Shown: one piece after another, positions 15,984-26,757 of the stretch | Numbering within the stretch: the stretch's first letter is position 1 | How the letters are laid out: every line of letters starts with the position of its first letter | Assembly: GCA_002387845.1 (NCBI GenBank) | Contig: DGLB01000008.1 | Span: forward strand, 1-44,888 | Source of the DNA: Stenotrophomonas maltophilia | GTDB lineage: Bacteria; Pseudomonadota; Gammaproteobacteria; Xanthomonadales; Xanthomonadaceae | DNA: 44,888 nucleotides | Reading direction: 5' to 3' | Position numbers and translations under genes: made by a program | Notes under the pieces: model-generated | What the model saw: only the letters and a program-made list of their open reading frames with translations | Databases searched by the model: none | What the model was told of the DNA's origin: nothing

Positions 15984-18900
15984 GCGCGGTCCTGTGCAGC
16001 AGCGTGGCGCAGTGCGCGCTGCTCGCGGCGCAGGCGCATGCGCTCGGAGAAGCGTTCCATGTACAGGTAGATCACCGGCGTGGTGTACAGCGTGACCAGC
16101 TGCGACAGCAGCAGGCCCCCCACAATGGCGATACCCAGCGGGCGGCGCAGCTCCGAACCGATGCCGGTGCCCAGCGCCAGCGGCAATGCACCGAGCATGG
16201 CCGCGGCGGTGGTCATCATGATCGGGCGGAAGCGCAGCAGGCAGGCGCGTCGGATCGCTTCGTGTGCGTTGGCACCGGCACGGCGCGCCTCGATCGCGAA
16301 GTCGACCATCATGATGCCGTTCTTCTTGACGATGCCGATCAGCAGCACGATGCCGACGATGCCATCCACGGACAGGCTCAGGCCGCATACCATCAGCGCC
16401 AGCAGCGCACCGACGCCGGCCGGCGGCAGGGTCGAGATGATGGTGATCGGGTGGATGTAGCTCTCGTACAGCACGCCCAGCACGATGTAGATCACCACCA
16501 GCGATGCCAGCAGCAGCCACACCACGTCGGTCTGGCTGCCGGTGAACTCGGCGGCCTTGCCGATGAACTGCGCGTGCACCTGCGCCGGCATGTCCAGGCT
16601 GGCCTTGGTGTCCTCAATCGCCTTGACCGCGTCGGACAGCGAATAGCCTGGCGCGATATTGAACGACACCGTCACCGCCGGCAGCTGCTGCTGGTGGCTG
16701 ACCACCAGCGGGGTGCTGGTGACCTTGCCTTCGGCCAGCGCCGACAGCGGAATGATGTTGCCTGCACCGACCGGAATGCCGGTGTTCTGCGCGCCGATGC
16801 CGGTGGCGGTGGACGAGTTGGACGAGGTGACCTGGCCGAAGTTGGTGGCATTGCTGCCGGTCAGCGCGCCGGCCCCGTTCGAGGCCACCGCAAGCTGGTT
16901 CATCAGCGCGGTGCTGGTGCGGAACTCCGGGGCCACTTCCAGCACCACGCGGTACTGGTTGAGCTCGGTGAAGATGGTGGAGATCTGGCGCTGGCCGAAG
17001 GCGTCGTACAGGGTGTCGTCGATGGTCTGCATCGGCACGCCCAGCACGCTGGCCTTGTCGCGGTCGATGTTCAGCTCCAGCGCACGGCCCTGGTTGGACA
17101 GGTTGTTATCCACGTCTGCCAGTTCCGGACGCTGGCGCAGCGCCTCGGTCAGGCGCGTGGCCTGCAGTGCCACCTGTTCGCTGTCCACGTCCGACAGCGA
17201 GTACTGATACTCGGTGGCCGCGACGCGGGTATCCAAGGTCACGTCCTGCACTGGCTTCAGATACAGCGCCACGCCGGGAATGCCGGCCACCGCCTGCTGC
17301 AGCCGCGGCAGGATCTCATCCAGCCCATCACGGTCGCCGCGCTGCTTGAGCACGATCGACAGCTGGCCCTGGTTGAGCGTGGGGTTCATGCTGCCGGCCC
17401 CGATGAAGGCCGACACGCCGGTCACCGCCGGGTCCTTGCGCAGTGCTTCGGCCACCGCCTGGGTGCGCTGCTCCATCTGCGGGAAGGCGATGTTCTGGTC
17501 GGCCTGGACCACGCCGGTGATCAGCCCGGTGTCCTGTTCGGGCAGCAGGCCCTTGGGAATGAGTACGTACAGCAGCACGGTCAGCACCAGCGCGCCACCG
17601 GCAACCGCCAGGGTCAGCGGCTGGTGGTCCAGCACCCAGTCCAGGCTGCGCTCGTACAGGCCCACGGTGCGGGTCCACAGGTTCTGCTTGCCGACGGCCG
17701 CCGCGCGCTCGTGCGCATCTTCGCCTTCGGGCAGCGCATCCGGCTTGAGCAGGTAAGCGCACATCATCGGCGTGAGCGTCAGCGAGATCAGCATCGACAG
17801 CACCACCGCGATGCTCAGCACCCACGCGAACTCGTGGAACAGCCGCCCGGTGACGCCCGGCATCAGCAGCAGCGGCAGGAACACCGCCACCAGTGACACG
17901 GTCAGCGACAACACGGTGAAGCCGATCTGGCGTGCGCCGATTTCGGCTGCTTCCGGGCCGCTATTGCCCTGTTCGATGTAGCGCACGATGTTCTCGATCA
18001 TCACGATCGCATCGTCGACCACGAAGCCGGTCGCCACCACCAGCGCCATCAGCGACAGGTTGTCCAGCGACATCCCGGCAAACGCCATTACCCCGAAGGT
18101 GCCGGCCAGCGACAGCGGCACCGCCACCGACGGAATGATGGTCGCCCACAGCCGGCGCAGGAACACGAAGATCACCGCCACCACCAGGCCGATGGTCAGG
18201 ATCAGGGTGAACTGCACTTCATGCACCGAGGCGCGGATGGTTTCAGTGCGGTCGGAGAAGATCTCCAGGTGCACGTCGGCCGGCAGCACGTTCTGCAGCT
18301 GCGGCAGCAGGGCACGGATCCGCTCCACCGTCTGCACGATGTTCGCGCCCGGCTGGCGGCGCACTTCCAGCAGCACCGCCGGCTTGCCATCGGCCCAGGC
18401 CGCGAGCTGGTCGTTCTCCACCCCGTCGATCACCTGCGCCACGTCCGACAGCCGCACCGGGCGACCATTCTGGTAGCTGATGATGGTGTCGCGGTATTCC
18501 GCCGCGCTGGTCAGCTGGTCGTTGGTGCCGATGCTGTAGGACTGGGTCTTGCCGTTGAGCGAGCCCTTCGGCGCGTTGACGTTGGCCTGGGTGAGCGCGC
18601 TGCGGAGCTCCTCCAGGGTCAGGCCCATGTTCGACAGCTGCGCCGGATTGACCTGGATGCGCACGGCCGGGCGCACGTTGCCGGCGATCGAGACCAGGCC
18701 CACGCCCTGCACCTGCGACAGGCGCTGGGCCAGGATCGAGTCGGCGTAGTTGTTCACATCACGCAGCGGGCGCGTGTCCGAGGTCAGCTTGAGCGTGACG
18801 ATGGCTGCGTCGGCCGGGTTCACCCGGTTGTAGACCGGCTGGTAGGGCAGCGACGAGGGCAGGGTGGCCTGGCGGATCGCCGCCTGCACGTCCTGCGCGG

Positions 18901-19210
18901 CGATGTCGATGTCGCGGTCCATCGAGAACTGCAGGATGATCGTGGACAAGCCAGCCGACGAATCGGAGGTCATCAACTCCAGCCCGGAGATCTGCCCGAA
19001 CTGGCGCTCCAGCGGCGTGGTCACCAGCGAAGCCATGGTGGTGGCATTGGCACCCGGGTACTGGGTGGTCACCACCAGGCTGGGCGCATCCACTTCCGGC
19101 AGCGCCGACACCGGCAACTGCCGGTAGCCCAGGATGCCCAGCAGCAACAGGCCCGCCATCAGCAGCGAGGTGGCGATGGGGCGGCGGATGAAGATCGTCG
19201 AAAAGCCCAC
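15980..19210 (-). CDS. RND efflux permease, first of tandem pair (MdtB/SmeJ-like)
   Basis: A 1076-residue RND permease starting at GTG 19210 (MGFSTIFIRRPIATSLLMAG). The periplasmic docking domains and helices follow the MdtB pattern; FVVDDAIVMIENIVRYIEQG carries the DD proton-relay residues. The protein is longer than E. coli MdtB (about 1040) chiefly because of a Gly/Ser/Asn/Thr-rich insertion at about residues 777-815 (NGAGALTGSNATNFGQ, SSNSSTATGIGAQ). This lies in the second periplasmic loop, in the region that forms the docking and porter subdomains. It overlaps the next permease by four bases and follows the adaptor by 86 bases. Confidence 0.92.
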   Translation of the reverse strand: MGFSTIFIRRPIATSLLMAGLLLLGILGYRQLPVSALPEVDAPSLVVTTQYPGANATTMASLVTTPLERQFGQISGLELMTSDSSAGLSTIILQFSMDRDIDIAAQDVQAAIRQATLPSSLPYQPVYNRVNPADAAIVTLKLTSDTRPLRDVNNYADSILAQRLSQVQGVGLVSIAGNVRPAVRIQVNPAQLSNMGLTLEELRSALTQANVNAPKGSLNGKTQSYSIGTNDQLTSAAEYRDTIISYQNGRPVRLSDVAQVIDGVENDQLAAWADGKPAVLLEVRRQPGANIVQTVERIRALLPQLQNVLPADVHLEIFSDRTETIRASVHEVQFTLILTIGLVVAVIFVFLRRLWATIIPSVAVPLSLAGTFGVMAFAGMSLDNLSLMALVVATGFVVDDAIVMIENIVRYIEQGNSGPEAAEIGARQIGFTVLSLTVSLVAVFLPLLLMPGVTGRLFHEFAWVLSIAVVLSMLISLTLTPMMCAYLLKPDALPEGEDAHERAAAVGKQNLWTRTVGLYERSLDWVLDHQPLTLAVAGGALVLTVLLYVLIPKGLLPEQDTGLITGVVQADQNIAFPQMEQRTQAVAEALRKDPAVTGVSAFIGAGSMNPTLNQGQLSIVLKQRGDRDGLDEILPRLQQAVAGIPGVALYLKPVQDVTLDTRVAATEYQYSLSDVDSEQVALQATRLTEALRQRPELADVDNNLSNQGRALELNIDRDKASVLGVPMQTIDDTLYDAFGQRQISTIFTELNQYRVVLEVAPEFRTSTALMNQLAVASNGAGALTGSNATNFGQVTSSNSSTATGIGAQNTGIPVGAGNIIPLSALAEGKVTSTPLVVSHQQQLPAVTVSFNIAPGYSLSDAVKAIEDTKASLDMPAQVHAQFIGKAAEFTGSQTDVVWLLLASLVVIYIVLGVLYESYIHPITIISTLPPAGVGALLALMVCGLSLSVDGIVGIVLLIGIVKKNGIMMVDFAIEARRAGANAHEAIRRACLLRFRPIMMTTAAAMLGALPLALGTGIGSELRRPLGIAIVGGLLLSQLVTLYTTPVIYLYMERFSERMRLRREQRALRHAAAQDRA

Positions 19211-19251
19211 GGGCGGGTCCTTGCGGTTACGTCAGACGGCAAAGCAGAAAA

Positions 19252-19279
19252 CCGGCACCGGCGCGCGGGCCGGTACCGG
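19252..19279. repeat. intercistronic hairpin between adaptor and first RND gene
   Basis: CCGGCACCGGC (19252-19262) pairs with GCCGGTACCGG (19269-19279) with one mismatch around a six-base loop. It lies in the 86-base gap of the efflux operon and could tune the adaptor-to-pump ratio by processing or mRNA stability; that role is inferred from position only. Confidence 0.5.
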
Positions 19280-19296
19280 GAAAGCGCGGTACGTGA

Positions 19297-20544
19297 TCAG
19301 CGCGGACCACCGCCACGGCGACCACCGCCCGGGCCCTGCTGCTGGGCAGCGGCCTTGAGCTCGGCTTCGGTGGGAGCGGCTGGGGTTTCGCCCGGCTTCA
19401 GTGCGGTGACCTTGCTGCCTGGCTTCAGTCGGAACTGACCTTCGCTGACCACCCGCTCGCCGCCCTTCAGGCCCTCGGTGATCTGCACGTGGCTGTCGCC
19501 CACTTCCACGCCACTCTTCACCGTCTGCATGGCCACGGTGTTGTCGGCCTGCACGATGTACACGTATTCGCCGTCGGGGCCGCGCATCACGGCCTGGGTC
19601 GGAATGACCACGCCGCCGGCAATCGTGCGCAGCTGCATGCGCACGTTGACGAACTGGCCCGGCCACAAGGTGTTGTCGGCGTTGTCGAACAGCGCACGCG
19701 CGCGGAAGGTGCCGCTGTCGCTGCTGATCTGGTTGTCGACCACATCCAGCTTGCCGCCGTCGGTCAGCACGTGGGCATCGTTGCGGTCCAGCGCGGCGAT
19801 GGTCACCGGGCCCGCCTGCTGTGCCTGGCGCACGTCCGGCAACTGGCGCTCGGGCAGGTTGAACACAATGTGGATCGGATGCACCTGGGTCAGGGTAACC
19901 AGCGCGGTCCCGGCGCTGACCACATTGCCGGCGTCCACGGCGCGGATGCCGGCAATGCCGGAGATCGGTGCGGTGACCTTGGTGTACTGCAGCTGCACCT
20001 GGGCGGCGCGCATGCTGGCCTCGTTGGCCGACACCGCACTTTCGTACTGGGCCACCTGGTTGCGCTGGGTGTCCAGATCGGTCTTGGCGACGTACTGGCG
20101 GTACTCCGGCGAATTGGAGCGTGCATAGTTCGAGCGCGCTGTCGCCAGCAGCGCCTGGTTCTGGCGCTTGGCCGCCGCCGCCTCGTCATAGCTGGCCTGG
20201 GCGCTGCGCGGGTCGATCTGCGCCAGCACATCGCCCTGCTTCACTTCCTGGCCCTCCTTGAAGTTCAGGCTGATCAGCTGGCCGCCGACCTGCGGGCTGA
20301 CGGTGACGGTGTTCATCGCCGACACGGTGCCCAGCGCGCTGGCATACACCGGCACGTCCTGGCGCGCGGCATCGACCACGGTGACCGGCACCGGCGCGCT
20401 GTCACGCCCGCCGTCCTTGCCGGCTTCGGCCGTGGTGCCCGGGCCACCCGCCTTGTTCTTGCCACCCCCGAGTACGCGCAGGCCGATCAGGCCCACCACC
20501 AGCACTGCGATGACCAGCAGCACGATCTTCCAGAAACGCGACAT
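19297..20544 (-). CDS. RND efflux periplasmic adaptor (MdtA/SmeI-like)
   Basis: A 415-residue membrane-fusion protein. The ATG at 20544 has CAGGAG seven bases upstream. A single N-terminal helix (WKIVLLVIAVLVVGLIGL) without a lipobox anchors it, followed by the lipoyl half-motif (VSPQVGGQLISLNFKEGQEVKQGDVLAQID), an alpha-helical hairpin at about 120-190, the second lipoyl half (TKVTAPISGIAGI), the beta-barrel and a membrane-proximal domain. The C-terminus is an Arg/Gly-rich tail (GPGGGRRGGGPR). It is the first gene of the operon. No outer-membrane channel gene follows, so the complex must use a TolC-like protein encoded elsewhere, as MdtABC does. Confidence 0.93.
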   Translation of the reverse strand: MSRFWKIVLLVIAVLVVGLIGLRVLGGGKNKAGGPGTTAEAGKDGGRDSAPVPVTVVDAARQDVPVYASALGTVSAMNTVTVSPQVGGQLISLNFKEGQEVKQGDVLAQIDPRSAQASYDEAAAAKRQNQALLATARSNYARSNSPEYRQYVAKTDLDTQRNQVAQYESAVSANEASMRAAQVQLQYTKVTAPISGIAGIRAVDAGNVVSAGTALVTLTQVHPIHIVFNLPERQLPDVRQAQQAGPVTIAALDRNDAHVLTDGGKLDVVDNQISSDSGTFRARALFDNADNTLWPGQFVNVRMQLRTIAGGVVIPTQAVMRGPDGEYVYIVQADNTVAMQTVKSGVEVGDSHVQITEGLKGGERVVSEGQFRLKPGSKVTALKPGETPAAPTEAELKAAAQQQGPGGGRRGGGPR

Positions 20545-20814
20545 TCAAAACTCCTGAGGCTGGCAGGGGGCGGGGCCCGGTTGGCTGCTGCAAAGCATAC
20601 CCGCCCGTCGTGGGACTGCCTGCATGACGGATGGGACGTGCGCTCAGACCGGGCGCGACCCGACAGGTTCCCTCCGATAACGCGTCGGCGTCTTTCGCGT
20701 TGACATCGTGCGGTCCCTGCGTGGCTTTCCCCTTGGGGCCGGATGCCCTACATTCAGGTTCAACCCCTCGCGTAGCACCGGGCCCTGCCCGGCACGCTCT
20801 CTCTGGAGAACGCA

Positions 20815-22128
20815 ATGCCCCGTCTGTCGCTGCTGCTGTCCGCCCTGTTGCTTGCTTCGCCCGCGCTCGCCGCGGCCGCCCCGGCCGAGCGCCCGGAAGT
20901 GACCGCCGCCGCGGCTCGTCTGCAGGCCCAGGTGGTGGAGTGGCGACGCGACTTCCACCAGCACCCGGAGCTGTCCAACCGCGAAGAGCGCACCTCGGCC
21001 AAGGTCGCCGAGCGCCTGCGCGCGATGGGCCTGAAGCCCAGGACCGGCATCGCGCACCACGGCGTGGTAGCGATCATCAAGGGCGGCAAGCCCGGCCCGC
21101 GCATCGCCCTGCGCGCCGACATGGACGCGTTGCCGGTGACCGAGCAGACCGGCCTGCCGTTTGCCAGCAAGGCCACCAGCACCTACCGCGGCGAGCAGGT
21201 CGGGGTCATGCATGCCTGCGGACACGATGCCCACACCGCCACCCTGCTGGGGGTGGCCGACGCGCTGGTGAAGATGCGCGAGAACCTGCCCGGTGAAGTG
21301 ATGCTGATCTTCCAGCCTTCCGAAGAAGGTGCGCCGCCGCCGGAAGAGGGCGGTGCCGCGCTGATGCTCAAGGAAGGCGTGTTCGCCGACTTCAAGCCGG
21401 AGGCGGTGTTCGGCCTGCATGTGTTCTCCAGCGTGCAGGCGGGCCAGATCGCCGTGCGCGGTGGCCCGCTGATGGCCGCGTCGGACCGCTTCGGCATCAA
21501 GGTGATCGGCCGCCAGACCCACGGCTCGGCTCCGTGGAACGGGGTCGACCCGATCGTCGCCACCGCCGACCTGGTCGGCACCGCACAGACCATCGTCAGC
21601 CGCCGCAGCAACATTTCCAAGCAGCCGGCCGTGGTCAGCTTCGGCGCGATCAAGGGCGGCATCCGCTACAACATCATTCCTGACGAAGTGGAGATGGTCG
21701 GCACCATCCGCACCTTCGACGAAGGCATGCGCCAGCAGATCTTCGCCGACCTGCGCAACGTGGCCGAGCACACCGCCGCCGCGCACGGTGCCAAGGCGGA
21801 AACCGAGATCTACGAGGCGGAAGGCAATCCGGCCACGGTCAACGACCCGGCGCTGACCGCGCGCATGCTGCCCAGCCTGCAGGCCGTGGTGGGCGAGGCC
21901 AACGTCTATGAGCCGCCGCTGCAGATGGGCGCGGAAGACTTCTCGCTGTTCGCCCAGCAGGTGCCGGGCATGTTCTTCTTCGTCGGTTCCACCAGCGAAG
22001 GCATCGACCCGGCCAAGGCCCCGGCCAATCATTCGCCCAAGTTCCTGCTGGATGAAAAGGCGCTGGATGTGGGGCTGCGGGCGCTGTTGCAGGTAAGCCT
22101 GGACTATTTGGACGCGCCGAAGGGCTGA
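20815..22128 (+). CDS. exported M20 family amidohydrolase
   Basis: A 437-residue metallopeptidase-fold amidohydrolase of the M20D (hippurate hydrolase/IAA-amino acid hydrolase) group, with a signal peptide (MPRLSLLLSALLLASPALAA) that places it in the periplasm. Metal and catalytic motifs are all visible: RRDFHQHPEL, RADMDALPV, HACGHDAHTA, QPSEEG and MGAEDFS. The dimerisation insert lies in the middle (about residues 215-330). It probably removes acyl or aryl groups from N-blocked amino acids; the natural substrate cannot be read from sequence. GGAG precedes the ATG. It is divergent from the efflux operon across 270 bases and convergent with queF. Confidence 0.88.
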   Translation: MPRLSLLLSALLLASPALAAAAPAERPEVTAAAARLQAQVVEWRRDFHQHPELSNREERTSAKVAERLRAMGLKPRTGIAHHGVVAIIKGGKPGPRIALRADMDALPVTEQTGLPFASKATSTYRGEQVGVMHACGHDAHTATLLGVADALVKMRENLPGEVMLIFQPSEEGAPPPEEGGAALMLKEGVFADFKPEAVFGLHVFSSVQAGQIAVRGGPLMAASDRFGIKVIGRQTHGSAPWNGVDPIVATADLVGTAQTIVSRRSNISKQPAVVSFGAIKGGIRYNIIPDEVEMVGTIRTFDEGMRQQIFADLRNVAEHTAAAHGAKAETEIYEAEGNPATVNDPALTARMLPSLQAVVGEANVYEPPLQMGAEDFSLFAQQVPGMFFFVGSTSEGIDPAKAPANHSPKFLLDEKALDVGLRALLQVSLDYLDAPKG

Positions 22129-22142
22129 TCGGCGTCGGCTGG

Positions 22143-22224
22143 ATCCGGTAGCGCCGGCCGTTGGCCGGCCCTCATGAACGTTGGACACATCCGGAGGGCC
22201 GGCCAACGGCCGGCGCTACCGGAT
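22143..22224. repeat. paired SMAG/REP elements forming a 31-bp inverted repeat
   Basis: Arms of 31 bases at 22143-22173 and 22194-22224 are perfect inverted repeats around a 20-base loop. Each arm has its own GTAG head and internal GGCCGGCC-GTT-GGCCGGCC type stem, so the unit is a head-to-head REP dimer. It lies between the convergent amidohydrolase and queF genes, where it can cap both transcripts. Confidence 0.85.
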
Positions 22225-22234
22225 GCTCCACGCA

Positions 22235-23053
22235 TCACTGGCGCACTTCGCGCACCACCTGCGCCGGCTGCTCGATGCCCGGGCTGGCCCGCCACGGGTT
22301 GATGTCCAACCCGCCGCGACGGGTATACCGCGCTTCCACCTCCAGCCACTGCGGATGGCAGCGCTGGGACACCTCGCTGAAAATGCGTTCCACGCACTGC
22401 TCGTGGAACTCGGCATGCTCGCGGTAGCTCACCAGATAGCGCAGCAGGCCTTCGCGGTCGATACGGGGGCCGTGGTAGCGCACGCTGACATGGGCCCAGT
22501 CCGGCTGGCCGGTCACCGGGCAGTTGGACTTGAGCAGGGCCGAGCTGAGGGTTTCGGTCACGACCTGGCCCGGGTTGGCCGAGAGCAGCTCCGGCGCAGG
22601 CGGACCATAACGGTCGATGCTGACCTCCAGCTCGTCCAGTGACTCGCCCTCGCTGTCCTCGACCAGCGGCGGCACCCCGAACACCACGTTGACCACCGCC
22701 CCGGCACAGGCCGAGAGGTCGCCGGCGATACGCTGGCGGGCGGCCTCGTCGTCGTCGAAGCGGGTGCTGTTGAGCGAGTTGAGGTACAGCTTGAACGACT
22801 TGGATTCGATCAGGTTCGGCGACGTGCAGGGCACGCTGATGGTCGCCACCGCCACCCGTGGCTTGCCGCGCCGGTCCAGCCAGCTCAGCTCATAGGCCTG
22901 CCAGCGGTCGTGGCCGACAAAGGGCAACCGCGCATCGTCCACGCCGATCTCCTCGCGGGCGGCGCGTCGGGGAATGGGGAAGAGCAGGGCGGGGTCGTAC
23001 TGCGACGGGTAAGCGACCTCGCGACCGAGGCTGGAGTCCTGGGGGGTATTCAT
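22235..23053 (-). CDS. queF: NADPH-dependent 7-cyano-7-deazaguanine reductase QueF
   Basis: A 272-residue type II QueF that reduces preQ0 to preQ1 in queuosine biosynthesis using NADPH. The QueF motif ESKSFKLYLNS is at about residues 85-95 and the catalytic cysteine is in NCPVTGQPDW, about residue 180. The long two-domain form with an N-terminal YPSQYDPALLFPIPR segment matches the E. coli type (282 residues). The ATG at 23053 is preferred, though one at 23062 in the same frame would add three residues; TAAAAT just upstream could be a -10 box. No other queuosine gene is nearby. Confidence 0.95.
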   Translation of the reverse strand: MNTPQDSSLGREVAYPSQYDPALLFPIPRRAAREEIGVDDARLPFVGHDRWQAYELSWLDRRGKPRVAVATISVPCTSPNLIESKSFKLYLNSLNSTRFDDDEAARQRIAGDLSACAGAVVNVVFGVPPLVEDSEGESLDELEVSIDRYGPPAPELLSANPGQVVTETLSSALLKSNCPVTGQPDWAHVSVRYHGPRIDREGLLRYLVSYREHAEFHEQCVERIFSEVSQRCHPQWLEVEARYTRRGGLDINPWRASPGIEQPAQVVREVRQ

Positions 23054-23220
23054 GCCGCCCATTTTACCCCCGCGCCATGCGCGTCACCGGGACATCCCAC
23101 GGCCTTCCGTCCCCCCTGTTCAGAATTCCGCCCGAACCCTTCACGCCCACGCCATCCCCCATTAACAACCGCTGTGACACCGTGCGATCCATGTCCCCAC
23201 TTGTGGAAGGGAGCGTGCGG

Positions 23221-23517
23221 ATGAGTACCGACAAGAAGGCCGATTTCTCCGGGGTGTCCAGCAAGGTGGACACCACGGCAGAGAAGGTGGAGAAGGCGGA
23301 TTTTTCCGGCGTGACCGCCTCGGTGGACACCACGGCCGAAAAGGTGGGTGGTGACACCTACACCGTGCAGAAGGGCGATTCGCTGTCGAAGATCGCCAAA
23401 GCGACGCTGGGCGATGCCAACGCCTGGAAGAAGATCTTCGAGGCCAACCAAGATGTGCTGGACGACCCGGACAAGATCTTCCCGGGACAGGTCCTGAAAC
23501 TGCCGCCGAAGACCTGA
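23221..23517 (+). CDS. small LysM-domain protein with an N-terminal internal repeat
   Basis: A 98-residue protein. The ATG at 23221 follows GGAAGGGAG by nine bases. Residues 46-95 form one LysM domain (DTYTVQKGDSLSKIAKATLG, then NQDVLDDPDKIFPGQVLKLP), close to the C-terminal half of E. coli YgaU/Kbp, which normally has a BON domain in front. Here the front part is instead two 17-residue near-identical units (ADFSGVSSKVDTTAEKV at 7-23, ADFSGVTASVDTTAEKV at 26-42). No signal peptide is visible, as in Kbp. It may bind potassium or peptidoglycan; the family is certain and the ligand is not. Confidence 0.85.
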   Translation: MSTDKKADFSGVSSKVDTTAEKVEKADFSGVTASVDTTAEKVGGDTYTVQKGDSLSKIAKATLGDANAWKKIFEANQDVLDDPDKIFPGQVLKLPPKT

Positions 23518-23556
23518 GCCGCCGGTCCGGCCCATCCATTCCCTGGGAGGAATTCC

Positions 23557-24054
23557 ATGAAGAAGACGTCGATCAGTACCGCCGTGCTTGCTGCCCTGCT
23601 GGCCACCGTGGCCATGACGGGTTGCAAGAAGAAGGAAGAGAGCGTGGACACCACCGCGCAGCCTGCGGCAACCGCGCCTGCCCCGGTGACTGAACCGGCT
23701 GCGCCGCAACCGATGAGCCAGGCGGCGGCCGTGAATGTGTCCGCGGTGACGGTGGGCAAGACCGCAGCGGCGGACAAGTCGGTCGCGCCCGCAGCGCTGT
23801 TCGCACCGAAGGACGTGATCATCGTCTCGATCCGCACCGACGGCACGGCCAACAACACCAACGTGGGCGCGAAGTTGACCTACCAGGACGGCCAGGTGGC
23901 AGGCGAACAGAGCCAGGCACTGAATACCACGGGTGCGGAAACCACCAACATCAGCTTCACGAATGCCAATGGCTGGCCGGCGGGCAAGTACCGCGCGGAA
24001 GTCACGGTAGATGGTAGAGCGGCCGGAACGCCGCAGGAGTTCGAGGTCAAGTAA
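23557..24054 (+). CDS. predicted lipoprotein of unknown function
   Basis: A 165-residue protein with a type II signal peptide: positively charged MKKTS, an apolar stretch and a lipobox AMTGC with Cys23 as the lipidation site, followed by KKKEES. Residues about 30-75 are a disordered Ala/Pro/Val-rich linker. The C-terminal 85 residues (VIIVSIRTDGTANNTNVGAKLTY to FEVK) look like a small beta-sandwich, with WPAGKYRAEVTVDG near the end reminiscent of CARDB-like or Ig-type folds. GGGAGGAATTCC precedes the ATG. It is 40 bases after the LysM gene and probably co-transcribed, ending at a strong terminator. Confidence 0.82.
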   Translation: MKKTSISTAVLAALLATVAMTGCKKKEESVDTTAQPAATAPAPVTEPAAPQPMSQAAAVNVSAVTVGKTAAADKSVAPAALFAPKDVIIVSIRTDGTANNTNVGAKLTYQDGQVAGEQSQALNTTGAETTNISFTNANGWPAGKYRAEVTVDGRAAGTPQEFEVK

Positions 24055-24092
24055 GCCTAACGCCGACTCTCTCCCGGCACGGGCTCACGATG

Positions 24093-24120
24093 GACGCAGC
24101 CGCGAGGCTGCGTCTTTTTT
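24093..24120 (+). terminator. rho-independent terminator
   Basis: GACGCAGCC (24093-24101) and GGCTGCGTC (24106-24114) pair around a GCGA tetraloop, followed by six T residues. It closes the LysM-lipoprotein unit and separates it from icd. Confidence 0.95.
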
Positions 24121-24232
24121 ATGTCCGCAACGGTTGCCACGGCAACCAATACCGCCGCGTATGGGCCGGCTTTGCTACCCGGGGCCTAAACCGCGACAAT
24201 GCGGGGGTTTCCCCGCAGAGTATCCGTTCCCC

Positions 24233-26464
<2,232 letters not shown>

Positions 26465-26490
26465 TCTGGCTTTTCAGTGTGATCTACGAG

Positions 26491-26520
26491 GAACCCGCGC
26501 TTTGGCGCGGGTTCTTTTTT
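26491..26520 (+). terminator. rho-independent terminator after icd
   Basis: GAACCCGCGC (26491-26500) pairs with GCGCGGGTTC (26505-26514) around TTTG, followed by six T residues, 26 bases after the icd stop. It isolates icd from the GTPase operon. Confidence 0.96.
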
Positions 26521-26673
26521 GCGCGCGGGCCAAAACTGTGAACTCCGTTGGCCAGGCTCGCGACCGGACACCCCCGTCGAATTCGTGAAAGAGGCATGAA
26601 ACTTGCCTGTCTGCGGGCTATCCAGAATCCGATTTTTGGCCGGATTTACCTGCAAAAAATGAGAAATCCATCA

Positions 26674-26719
26674 CCTATGCCCCCGGCGGGGTTGGCATAG
26701 GCTAACCGGGCTCTATTCC
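26674..26719 (+). promoter_or_regulatory. candidate promoter and operator of the GTPase/roadblock operon
   Basis: A perfect 8-bp inverted repeat, CCTATGCC (26674-26681) and GGCATAGG (26694-26701), overlaps a second imperfect one (GGTTGGC/GCTAACC, 26690-26707). Within it TTGGCA (26692-26697) is a good -35 box, with TATTCC at 26714-26719 as a weak -10 at 16-base spacing. Transcription would begin about 30 bases before the ATG at 26758. The repeat covers the -35 box, as expected for a regulator site. Confidence 0.5.
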
Positions 26720-26757
26720 GCACGGGATGTGATCTTTCACAAGGCAGGGGAACGCGG

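Noticed and set aside
12924..16070. A very long open frame on the plus strand (1048 codons) opposite the RND permease genes
   Set aside because: It is rich in His, Arg, Gln and Gly with no domain, has no ribosome site, and mirrors the codon bias of the minus-strand RND genes. It is an antisense shadow.
20545..20814. A TTGACA at 20700 and TACATT at 20749 as a promoter for the amidohydrolase
   Set aside because: The spacing does not fit a sigma-70 promoter, and no other pair was convincing, so no promoter is called.
24201..24216. GCGGGGG-TT-TCCCCGC-like hairpin before icd as a riboswitch
   Set aside because: It is a single short stem with no conserved aptamer features and no U-tract.
24011..24232. 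An upstream extension of the icd frame
   Set aside because: It would run through the terminator at 24093-24120. The true start at 24233 gives the standard family length.
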